Source of the DNA: an uncultured Micrococcaceae bacterium
GTDB taxonomy: Bacteria; Actinomycetota; Actinomycetes; Actinomycetales; Micrococcaceae
Reading direction: 5' to 3'
Assembly: GCA_937896705.1 (NCBI GenBank)
Contig: CALBOC010000078.1
Location: 1 to 6,843, forward strand
Length of the DNA: 6,843 nucleotides
Shown: positions 1-6,755 of the stretch, in pieces
How the letters are laid out: every line of letters starts with the position of its first letter
Position numbering within the stretch: the first letter of the stretch is position 1
Notes under the pieces: model-generated
What the model saw: the letters and a program-made list of their open reading frames with translations, nothing else
Databases searched by the model: none
What the model was told of the DNA's origin: nothing
Translations under genes and position numbers: made by a program

Positions 1-7
1 CCCCAGG

Positions 8-3000
8 TTAGATCAGCCATTCGGTGACTTGTTGTCCTTCCTTGCACAGCGGGCACAGTGTTTTGAGGCTGCAGTCGTTTTCTTGATGCACAGCATAAAA
101 GTAGGGACCTTGGACCCAGCGGGCAGCGTCGGCAATATCTTGTTCAGCCCAGGTATGGCCGGATTCCAGCGGCGCCTGAGGTTGAATTTGGACGTTAGTT
201 CGATTTTTACCCAGTTGCACCAAGGCTGCACCGGCCGGATCGGTGCGGTCAACAAGCTCGGTCAATGCTCCTGCTTTGACCATGGCCTGATAGACCCCCA
301 ACTGTGGCAGTCGGGTGATATCTGCTGCACTGATCTCAGTGGCCCCGGTCTTGAGATCAACGATGTAGGGCCGGCCGGATTGGTCGACTTCAACCCGGTC
401 AATGACCCCGTTGAGCCGGACTTTCACTTCGTCAAACTCCAGCTCAGCCGTGACTTGTTGTTCGACGGCGACAAGTCTGCGGGGCCCAAATTCTTCGGCC
501 GCAGCTCCTCGACCAGTTTTGTAGCCGGATCGTATGCCAGAGACATACTGATAGAAGAACTCGAGGGCCCGTTCTGCTTTGGCGTACAGCGCGTCATATT
601 CCCAGCCGGGTTCAATGCCCGCTTCGGCTGCCAGGACAGGGAATTTTTCCTTCAATTCGGTGAACATCGAGTCAACATCGGCATCTCGGTATTTTTCGGC
701 AATCGCGTGGATGAACGTTCCGGTGGCCGCGGCCGGTCCTGCTGCCGATGTGGAGACCTGGTAAATAAACCATTGCAGCGGCGAATGCACCGCGGTTTCT
801 ACGGTCGACGGTGACAATTGAATACGATTGGGTTTCCCTTGTTCGTCGAGCCCGTGAATGGGGCGCGTCGTGGATAACTCGTTGAGACCCCACCAGTTCG
901 CCGGATCGGCGGTCGCGATACCGCCCTCGGCAAGCACCGCGAGCGCACGAGCTGCCTGATCAGCTTGATTTTGTATCGGAGGAGCATCGGCGACACCAGC
1001 TTCTAGCTGGCGCTCGGCGTCCTCGAGGGTACGCCGCAAGTGAATAACTAGTCCATCTACCGTCAGCGGAGTGGCGACCGGGGTGTATGGGCGTACCGGT
1101 TGGTCATCGGTCGGAGTCCACGGGGCGAGCCGTTCAATGAACATCGACGGCTGGTGATCAGCGTCAGCGACCGCAGTGGCGATTAAACGGCGAGAAGCTC
1201 GAGAGATGGCGGCAGCAAAAGTTCTCAGCTCATCGTGACGGACCTGCGCGATGCGCTCGTTGATGGGCTGTTGGCCTGCGGTGCCGGTGACTTCTTCGAC
1301 CAGTTCTTGGGTGTGCAGCAGTTGGCCGCGCAACCGGGTGTTGGGCCATATGCCTTCTTGGACTCCCACGACAAAGACGGTGTCCCAGTCACGTCCGGCC
1401 GCAGTGGTCGGGGTGAGCACAGCGACCCCGGTTTGGCCGCCCCGGTTGGACAATGAATCCATCGGTAGGTCTTGTTCTGCCAGATACTCGGTAAACCCGA
1501 GCGCAGTTTGGCCTGGGAATTGGACCGCGTAACGTTCAGCGGCCTCGAACAGGGCGACGGTCGCGTCGAGGTCGCGGTTCGCTCGGATGGCGGCATCTTT
1601 GTCGTTCGACAGGGCTTGTTCTTCCCAGACTTTTCCGACCTGTGGCAGTGCGGTTTCCCATCCGGCCCACAGCACCATTTCTGCGGAGGCTTTTTCGTTG
1701 ATCGTGGCCTGCACCATGGCGGCTAGCATCCGTCCGATGCGCACTGCCCCTGCGGTATAGCGTGGCAACGCTCGGTCGGGATCCAGCCCCAGGATGTTGG
1801 TGGCGTCTTCTGGGTTTGCCACCAGATGGTCGAGTAGCTCAGCTGAATCACGGGTGCCCTGCGCATCTCGTTCAGCGGCGAGTAATCGACGTCTCAGGTT
1901 GCGTAGTTCTAAGGGGGTGGAGGCGCCATAGCGTCCGGTGATCAGCCAGTGTAGATCTGCGGGGTCTAATCCGGTGGCGGTTTCGGCGTTTCCGTGCGCG
2001 ACCGCATCGGCTGCCGCGGTCAAGACCAGCAATGGGGCGGCCGCAGGTTGTTGGTTCAACATCACTTCGCTGGTGGAACGCACCACCGGGATGGCTTCGG
2101 TCTCGAGCGCCGTCACGACCTCGGAGATTTTGGCTGCGGTACGCGCTAGCACGGCCATGTCTTCAAAGGCCACCCCCTGACGATGGTGCAGCTCAAGGAT
2201 CTGCTGAACGATAAACAGGTGCTCTTGGACAGGTGAGGCCAGTCGATGGACGGCCAGCGCGTCGTCATGGTCGGCTGCACTGAGGTTGGTTCGAGCATCG
2301 GGCAGCCCGGAGACGGCCGGGATGCGGCTGACGGTGCGCTGATAGGCCGTGTGCAATCGGTCAGCCAGCCGGTAGCCGGTTTCTAGGGTGATCGTGGGCG
2401 CGTTCGGGGCTAGGACCTCGGGCCAGTGCACGAGTTCTTGGGGGCGGGCGCCGCGGAATCCTTGAACGGTGGTGTCAGGATTGACGGTGATAACAATGTC
2501 ACGGTCGGTGCCGATGAGTTTGATCAACCGGTGAATAGCCGGTGTGGCGTCCTGGAAATCATCAATAATGATGTGCCGGACGCGCTGGATCTCGGCTGCG
2601 GCGAAAGCCGGGTTGGCTTCCCAGAGTTTCGCGGCTGCGGTAATGAGCCCCGAGGGGTCATAGGCCGCAGCACCTGATAGGTCCAGCACGTCACGATAAT
2701 CTTGCAAGATAATGGCGGCGGCAACCCATTCGGCCCGGCCTTTCTTCTTGCCGAGCGCGGCGAGTTCGCCGGGTTCGATGCCGTATTCGGCGCTGCGGTC
2801 GATGAGTTCACGCAACTCATGACGTAACCCTCGCAGCCCGACGGCTTCGATAAGGTTCTCCGGCCATTCAATGGTCAGCTGCGGGTCGGTCTGATACCCC
2901 TCAATGAGTTCAGCAATCAGCCGGTCCTGCTCGGCGCCGGCTAAGAGTCGCGGGCTGACGCCTTCGTCTTCTCGCATTCGGTGGATGAGATCGAATGCAT

Positions 3001-3322
3001 AGGAGGCGAACGACCGAACCGGGGTCTCGGCTCGAGAGTCAATGGATTCATAATTCAGGCGCGCGGTGAGGTAATCCCGCAGTTGTGCCGCACCCGTTCG
3101 CGTATTGGTCAGCAGCAGTACCTGGTTGGTTGGCACTCCGGCCGTGATTTTGGCGACCGCGTATTCGACAGCGGTGGTGGTTTTCCCGGTTCCCGGACCG
3201 CCCAGCACCAGCATTGGGCCGTGCCCAACCGGTTGGTCGACAATCTCTTGCTGTTTAGCGTCAAGAACCGGGGCAGGACGATACAGGTTCTTGGGCCGAA
3301 GCAGTTGCGGAGTGGAAACCAT
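8..3322 (-). CDS. adnA: AdnA-like UvrD/Rep helicase with C-terminal PD-(D/E)XK (RecB-type) nuclease
   Basis: This is a probable subunit of the AdnAB helicase-nuclease, which unwinds and resects DNA double-strand ends in the actinobacterial cytoplasm. Numbered from the ATG at 3322 (1104 aa), it shows a Q-motif region (Q24/Q25), Walker A GGPGTGKT (41-48), motif II DDFQD (254-258), a motif III region ending GFRGA (288-292), motif IV ending in YR (317-318), a motif V-like segment around 636-655, and motif VI with S-R-A (R708, arginine finger). The nuclease follows: GTFIH (868-872), D975, D989-x-K991 in VDLKTG, and Q1007/Y1011. Length and order fit Adn subunits. The GGPGTGKT Walker A and divergent motor motifs favour AdnA over AdnB, by recollection of family features rather than a search. 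The reading frame opens further upstream with a GTG at 3388. I prefer ATG 3322 because it leaves about 107 bases for divergent promoters; an AGAGG sits unusually close, 2 bases away. Only three cysteines are present, so an iron-sulfur cluster may be absent or altered. It ends 7 bases from the window edge, and AdnB is expected next. Confidence 0.85.
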   Translation of the reverse strand: MVSTPQLLRPKNLYRPAPVLDAKQQEIVDQPVGHGPMLVLGGPGTGKTTTAVEYAVAKITAGVPTNQVLLLTNTRTGAAQLRDYLTARLNYESIDSRAETPVRSFASYAFDLIHRMREDEGVSPRLLAGAEQDRLIAELIEGYQTDPQLTIEWPENLIEAVGLRGLRHELRELIDRSAEYGIEPGELAALGKKKGRAEWVAAAIILQDYRDVLDLSGAAAYDPSGLITAAAKLWEANPAFAAAEIQRVRHIIIDDFQDATPAIHRLIKLIGTDRDIVITVNPDTTVQGFRGARPQELVHWPEVLAPNAPTITLETGYRLADRLHTAYQRTVSRIPAVSGLPDARTNLSAADHDDALAVHRLASPVQEHLFIVQQILELHHRQGVAFEDMAVLARTAAKISEVVTALETEAIPVVRSTSEVMLNQQPAAAPLLVLTAAADAVAHGNAETATGLDPADLHWLITGRYGASTPLELRNLRRRLLAAERDAQGTRDSAELLDHLVANPEDATNILGLDPDRALPRYTAGAVRIGRMLAAMVQATINEKASAEMVLWAGWETALPQVGKVWEEQALSNDKDAAIRANRDLDATVALFEAAERYAVQFPGQTALGFTEYLAEQDLPMDSLSNRGGQTGVAVLTPTTAAGRDWDTVFVVGVQEGIWPNTRLRGQLLHTQELVEEVTGTAGQQPINERIAQVRHDELRTFAAAISRASRRLIATAVADADHQPSMFIERLAPWTPTDDQPVRPYTPVATPLTVDGLVIHLRRTLEDAERQLEAGVADAPPIQNQADQAARALAVLAEGGIATADPANWWGLNELSTTRPIHGLDEQGKPNRIQLSPSTVETAVHSPLQWFIYQVSTSAAGPAAATGTFIHAIAEKYRDADVDSMFTELKEKFPVLAAEAGIEPGWEYDALYAKAERALEFFYQYVSGIRSGYKTGRGAAAEEFGPRRLVAVEQQVTAELEFDEVKVRLNGVIDRVEVDQSGRPYIVDLKTGATEISAADITRLPQLGVYQAMVKAGALTELVDRTDPAGAALVQLGKNRTNVQIQPQAPLESGHTWAEQDIADAARWVQGPYFYAVHQENDCSLKTLCPLCKEGQQVTEWLI

Positions 3323-3429
3323 AGCCTCTATTGAACCATCTTTCACCCGCGCACTAACAATGTATCCACAACGCAAGTGATCATCCACATGTTATTCAAT
3401 TACAGTCCGCGACAAGGTATTTTGGAAAC
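3323..3429. promoter_or_regulatory. Shared intergenic/promoter region between divergent adnA-like and exonuclease genes
   Basis: About 107 bases separate the preferred adnA-like start from the divergent exonuclease start, so both genes must be driven from here. On the minus strand a TACATT (plus-strand AATGTA, 3359-3364) could be a -10 box, with a poor TGGATG -35 at 17 bases spacing. That would start transcription about 30 bases before ATG 3322. On the plus strand TACAGT (3401-3406) is a possible -10 without a clear -35. These assignments are by eye against sigma-70/SigA consensus and are weak. The location itself is well supported by the gene layout. Confidence 0.4.
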
Positions 3430-4176
3430 ATGCTCAATCCTGAACGCGTCTTGGCCATCCCGGGCCCGACCGAGCCCTGGCATGCCGGGACGCTAGTGGG
3501 CTTCGATTTGGAAACCACCGGGCGCAACCCGCACACTGCGCGTATCGTGACAGCATCGATTGTGCTGTTGGATCCGCAAGGTCAGCTCCGGGCAACCGCG
3601 GAGTGGCTGGTTGATCCCGAAGTCGAAATTCCGGCGGAGGCGGCCGCCGTGCACGGGGTCACCACCGAACATGCCCGAGCCCATGGGATGGATGCGACTC
3701 AGGGGTTGGGTGAAATTGTGGCCACGCTGATGGATTTCATGTATCACCGTGTCCCGGTGGTGGCCTACAACGGGGTCTATGACTTCACGGTGCTGACCGC
3801 CGAGATGGCCCGCCGCCAGATGGGTGATTTCGCGGTGGCTGGGGTGGTGGATCCGTATGTGTTGGATAAACATGTCGACACCTACCGGAAGGGCAAACGA
3901 ACCCTGGAAGCGGTGTCGGCGCATTACGGGGTGGCCCTCGATGCTGCTCACACGTCGCTGGCAGATTCGATTGCCGCAGTCCAGGTTGCCCAAGCCATGG
4001 TGGCGCATCATCCGGAACGCTTTGATGTGCCGCTGGAGACAATTTTCAACCATCAGATCCGGTGGAAAGCTGAGCAAGCGGCAAGTTTTGAACAGTACTT
4101 GCGGCGCAAAAATCCACAAGCGACAGTGTCTCGAGATTGGCCTGTGGAACACCCGCAGTCTCGAGCTTCGGCATAA
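3430..4176 (+). CDS. DnaQ-like DEDDh 3'-5' exonuclease
   Basis: This 248-aa protein has the exonuclease III/DnaQ fold and should remove nucleotides from 3' ends using two metal ions. All five DEDDh residues are visible: D26 and E28 in FDLETTG, D118 in the N114-x3-D118 motif, and H174 and D179 in HTSLAD. H75 in VHGVTTE and D141 are also typical of the family. No other catalytic domain is present, so it is a stand-alone exonuclease rather than a polymerase. It may proofread in trans or trim repair intermediates; which DNA it acts on cannot be read from sequence. The ATG at 3430 has a GGAAA only one base upstream and an AAGG 12 bases upstream, so its ribosome site is poor. It diverges from the adnA-like gene, which suggests a link to DNA repair, and converges on the DUF1622 gene. 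It could be annotated as a DNA polymerase III epsilon-like protein, but it lacks evidence of being the replicative proofreading subunit. Confidence 0.9.
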   Translation: MLNPERVLAIPGPTEPWHAGTLVGFDLETTGRNPHTARIVTASIVLLDPQGQLRATAEWLVDPEVEIPAEAAAVHGVTTEHARAHGMDATQGLGEIVATLMDFMYHRVPVVAYNGVYDFTVLTAEMARRQMGDFAVAGVVDPYVLDKHVDTYRKGKRTLEAVSAHYGVALDAAHTSLADSIAAVQVAQAMVAHHPERFDVPLETIFNHQIRWKAEQAASFEQYLRRKNPQATVSRDWPVEHPQSRASA

Positions 4177-4219
4177 TGTTCCGTCGGAGATCGGGGTCGC
4201 TTCTAAGAACCCGAAGCTC
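4163..4219. repeat. 9-bp perfect inverted repeat across the convergent gene junction
   Basis: GAGCTTCGG (4163-4171) is the exact reverse complement of CCGAAGCTC (4211-4219). The left arm overlaps the last codons of the exonuclease gene and the right arm abuts the stop of the DUF1622 gene. The loop of 39 bases is long for an intrinsic terminator, and no U-tract follows on either strand. An alternative shorter hairpin, GCTTC (4199-4203) with GAAGC (4213-4217), competes for the right arm. It might separate the two converging transcripts, but this is a guess. Confidence 0.35.
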
Positions 4220-4654
4220 TTATGAGGAACGCGCCTGGCTTGCTCCGGGCAGCGGATCCTGACCGAGCTCTTTCCCCATGGTTTCTGTCAGGAGTTGACC
4301 ACCATTAGTCAGCAGGGCCCGCTTCCACGGCAGAACCCCATCAATTTCGATTTGGATGGAAAAACTCAGCAGGGTTCGAATAATGACAATAATGCCCAGG
4401 ACTACGGTTTCTTCTAGCGACGGATTCATCACGGTCCGGATGAGGTCGGCAGCAACCAGAATCTCCAGACCCAATAGAATTGCTGATCCCACCATGGTGC
4501 GTAACAGATGAAACGCGGCGCGTCCCCCTCGGCGTTGCGCGAGAGCGCGAATGGCGAAGTATCCCGCGATCACAAAGCCGATGATCATGGTGACCACGCC
4601 TAGCCCCTCAAGGACCAGGACGATGATTTCAACGATCGATTCGGGGGACATCAC
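4220..4654 (-). CDS. DUF1622 family small integral membrane protein
   Basis: This 144-aa protein has three clear hydrophobic segments, at about residues 8-37, 52-75 and 83-101, followed by a hydrophilic C-terminal tail. The segment LGLEILVAADLIRTV (61-75), the LGIIVIIRTLLSFS stretch (86-99) and the E-x-D-G-x-x-PW motif (103-110) are the hallmarks of the DUF1622 family, whose function is unknown. The start is probably GTG at 4654, because AGAGGA lies 7 bases upstream; an in-frame ATG directly follows at 4651 (10 bases from that site). It begins 33 bases after the stop of the DppF-type ATPase with no terminator visible between them, so it is likely cotranscribed with the peptide transporter genes. 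A role in transport is not implied by the family and remains inference. Confidence 0.85.
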   Translation of the reverse strand: MMSPESIVEIIVLVLEGLGVVTMIIGFVIAGYFAIRALAQRRGGRAAFHLLRTMVGSAILLGLEILVAADLIRTVMNPSLEETVVLGIIVIIRTLLSFSIQIEIDGVLPWKRALLTNGGQLLTETMGKELGQDPLPGASQARSS

Positions 4655-4661
4655 GGTTGTT

Positions 4662-4667
4662 TCCTCT
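4662..4667 (-). promoter_or_regulatory. Ribosome binding site of the DUF1622 gene
   Basis: AGAGGA on the minus strand lies 7 bases before the GTG at 4654 and 10 bases before the ATG at 4651. The spacing favours the GTG as the initiation codon. Confidence 0.55.
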
Positions 4668-4687
4668 CATCGCCTTCTGCGGGCACT

Positions 4688-5725
4688 TCATGGGGCGGGG
4701 GTCAGATCATCTCGAACCTCAGCGTGGTGACAAGCCGATGGATGATCGGTCCCGGGACGAGTGACCAGTGCGGGCACTTGCTCGGCACAAATCTCCGTGG
4801 CTTTCCAACATCGAGTGCGAAACCGGCACCCTGAAGGCGGATTGGCCGGGCTGGGCGGATCCCCCTGCAACACGATCTGTTCGCGTTGTCCGCGAAGCGT
4901 CGGATCCGGCACCGGTACCGCAGACAGTAACGCCTGGGTATAGGGGTGGGCCGGGGCACCATAGATTTCTTCTTCGGTGCCGGTCTCCACGATCTTGCCC
5001 AAATACATCACCCCGACCCGATCGGAGATGTGGCGTACCACCGAAAGGTCGTGGGCAATGAAGATATATGACAAGCCGAATTCGACTTGTAAGTCGTCCA
5101 GGAGGTTCATCACCTGGGCTTGGACTGACACATCCAGTGCCGAGACCGGCTCGTCCAAAATAATGACGTCGGGGTTCAGGGCCAGCCCACGAGCGATACC
5201 AATTCGCTGACGTTGCCCGCCAGAAAATTGGTGCGGGTAGCGGTTAATGTGTTCGGGATTTAGGCCCACCACGTCCAGCAGTTCTTGGACTCGTGTGCGG
5301 ATCCCCTGTGGAGGTTTGACATCCCGGTGCACGCGGAATGGTTCGGCCACGATATCACCCACCGACATGCGCGGATTTAACGAGGTATATGGGTCCTGGA
5401 AAATGATCTGAATTTTACGGCGTAAACGTCGCAGCGTTTCACCGGACACGGACAAAAAGTCTTCGCCGTGAAATTCGATTTCGCCCGCGTCGGGTTCTTC
5501 CAATCGGACTAATAGTCTGGCCAGCGTGGATTTTCCGGACCCCGATTCGCCGACGATGCCCAGTGTTTCACCACGCCGCAGCTGCAAGTCAATCCCATCA
5601 ACGGCCTGAACTGCCCCGATTTGTTTTTGGAAGATCACACCGCGGCGCAATGGGTAGTGCTTGACCAACCCGCGGACATCTAATACGACTTCGCGGTCGG
5701 CAAAGGGATCAGTGGGTGAGGTCAT
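4688..5725 (-). CDS. Dipeptide/oligopeptide ABC transporter ATP-binding protein, DppF/OppF type
   Basis: This is one of the two cytoplasmic ATPases that power a peptide (or nickel/peptide) importer of the Dpp/Opp family. Numbered from ATG 5725 (345 aa), it has Walker A GESGSGKS (59-66), Q-loop Q110, signature FSGGQRQR (167-174), Walker B with D191-E192, D-loop SALD, and H-loop H225, all intact. The C-terminal oligopeptide-binding-type extension carries C300, C306, C313 and C332 (C-x5-C-x6-C-x18-C). The opening [10 protein letters not shown] and the PYTSLNPR segment after the Q-loop are typical of the F subunit rather than D. The start is set by AAGGAG, 7 bases before ATG 5725; an adjacent ATG at 5728 would have 4 bases. 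A longer in-frame ORF to 5764 lacks a better site. It overlaps the end of the upstream DppD-type gene by 17 bases, so the two are probably translated together. The transported substrate cannot be told from the ATPases. Confidence 0.93.
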   Translation of the reverse strand: MTSPTDPFADREVVLDVRGLVKHYPLRRGVIFQKQIGAVQAVDGIDLQLRRGETLGIVGESGSGKSTLARLLVRLEEPDAGEIEFHGEDFLSVSGETLRRLRRKIQIIFQDPYTSLNPRMSVGDIVAEPFRVHRDVKPPQGIRTRVQELLDVVGLNPEHINRYPHQFSGGQRQRIGIARGLALNPDVIILDEPVSALDVSVQAQVMNLLDDLQVEFGLSYIFIAHDLSVVRHISDRVGVMYLGKIVETGTEEEIYGAPAHPYTQALLSAVPVPDPTLRGQREQIVLQGDPPSPANPPSGCRFRTRCWKATEICAEQVPALVTRPGTDHPSACHHAEVRDDLTPAP

Positions 5726-6755
5726 CATGATGCTCCTTGGTCGCGTCGGGGTGCAACTGATCACGGTAATGGCAGGCGGAAACGTGGCCTTCTATCACCG
5801 GCAAGAGCTCGGGTCGTTCAGCCACACACAGCTCAGTGGCCATTGGACAGCGAGGCTGGAATAGACACCCGGGTGGGAGGTCGGTGAGTTTGGGTGGCAG
5901 TCCCTCGATGGCGCGCAGCCGCCCATCGGTGCCATCGATCCGCGGAATGGAATCCAGCAGGCCTTGGGTGTAGGGGTGTGAGGGATGCTGATAGATCTCA
6001 TAGACATCGGATGCTTCCATCACTTGGCCGGCGTACATGACGGCGATTTCGTCAGCCACGTCAGCTACCACGCCCAAGTCGTGGGTAATCAGGATCATCC
6101 CCATCGTGAATTCATCCTGGAGGTCTTTGAGTAGTCGCATCACTTGGGCCTGAACGGTGACGTCCAGCGCGGTGGTGGGTTCATCGGCAATGAGGAGTTC
6201 GGGGTCCAAGGCGATGGCCATGGCGATCATGATGCGTTGTCGCATTCCACCGGAAAATTCGTGCGGGTAGTCTCCGACTCGGTCTTCAGCCGCCGGGATC
6301 CCAACCCGTTGCATGAGCTGGATGGCCCGTTCTCGTGCTTGGTTGCGGTTCATTTTGTGGTGGACCCGGAACATTTCGGCAATTTGCCATCCCACCGGAT
6401 ACACCGGATTCAGGGCCGATAGCGCGTCCTGGAAGATCATCGCGATGTTACGTCCGCGGAGCCGACGACGCCGTTCTTCGGACATGGTCAGCAGATCTTC
6501 CCCGTGGAACAGGATTTGGCCGCCGGAGATGTTGCCGGGTGGGACATCCAAGATTCCCATGATGGCTTGTGCCGTGACGGATTTACCGGATCCGGACTCC
6601 CCCAGGATGGCTAATGTTTGCCCGGCTTCGAGGGTGAAGTTCAATCCGTTGACGGATTGAACCACGCCGGATTTGGTATGAAATTCAACGTGCAGGTCGC
6701 GGACTTCCAACAGTGGAGCGGTCTGGTTGGTCGATTGCACCTTGTCGGCCCTCAT
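5709..6755 (-). CDS. Dipeptide/oligopeptide ABC transporter ATP-binding protein, DppD/OppD type
   Basis: This is the partner ATPase of the importer, 348 aa, close to the usual length for DppD/OppD. It shows Walker A GESGSGKS (52-59), Q-loop Q109, signature FSGGMRQR (167-174), Walker B with D191-E192, D-loop TALD (195-198) and H-loop H225. All catalytic residues are present, so both ATP sites of the heterodimer should be competent. The GGMRQR form of the signature and the ALSALNP segment are typical of the D subunit. The C-terminal extension has C297, C303, C310 and C328 (C-x5-C-x6-C-x17-C), the pattern that binds a [4Fe-4S] cluster in structurally studied DppD/OppD proteins. The ATG at 6755 overlaps the stop of the upstream permease gene in an ATGA and has only a weak AAGAA upstream, consistent with translational coupling. 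The 3' end overlaps the DppF-type start by 17 bases. Confidence 0.94.
   Translation of the reverse strand: MRADKVQSTNQTAPLLEVRDLHVEFHTKSGVVQSVNGLNFTLEAGQTLAILGESGSGKSVTAQAIMGILDVPPGNISGGQILFHGEDLLTMSEERRRRLRGRNIAMIFQDALSALNPVYPVGWQIAEMFRVHHKMNRNQARERAIQLMQRVGIPAAEDRVGDYPHEFSGGMRQRIMIAMAIALDPELLIADEPTTALDVTVQAQVMRLLKDLQDEFTMGMILITHDLGVVADVADEIAVMYAGQVMEASDVYEIYQHPSHPYTQGLLDSIPRIDGTDGRLRAIEGLPPKLTDLPPGCLFQPRCPMATELCVAERPELLPVIEGHVSACHYRDQLHPDATKEHHDDLTH
5733..5738 (-). promoter_or_regulatory. Ribosome binding site of the DppF/OppF-type gene
   Basis: A strong AAGGAG on the minus strand lies inside the 3' end of the upstream ATPase gene, 7 bases before ATG 5725. It decides the start and rules against the longer open frame beginning at 5764. 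Confidence 0.75.

Noticed and set aside
29..814. Plus-strand open frame of 261 codons opposite the AdnA-like nuclease domain
   Set aside because: It is fully antisense to a well-supported gene, its translation shows no recognisable domain, and long antisense frames are common in GC-rich coding DNA.
3105..3380. Plus-strand open frame at the 5' end of the AdnA-like gene
   Set aside because: It covers the Walker A coding region in antisense and has low-complexity Ser/Thr/Val content, as expected of a shadow frame.
3493..4152. Minus-strand open frame of 219 codons opposite the exonuclease
   Set aside because: It mirrors the exonuclease codons, has an odd His/Arg-rich composition and no recognisable motif; the plus-strand frame has all catalytic residues.
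4655..4687. Possible terminator between the F-type ATPase and DUF1622 genes
   Set aside because: No stem-loop or T-rich stretch is visible in these 33 bases, so the genes are treated as one transcription unit.
4688..5764. Longer form of the DppF/OppF-type protein starting at 5764
   Set aside because: The extra 13 residues lie within the end of the upstream gene and do not resemble the family N-terminus, while AAGGAG is ideally placed for ATG 5725.
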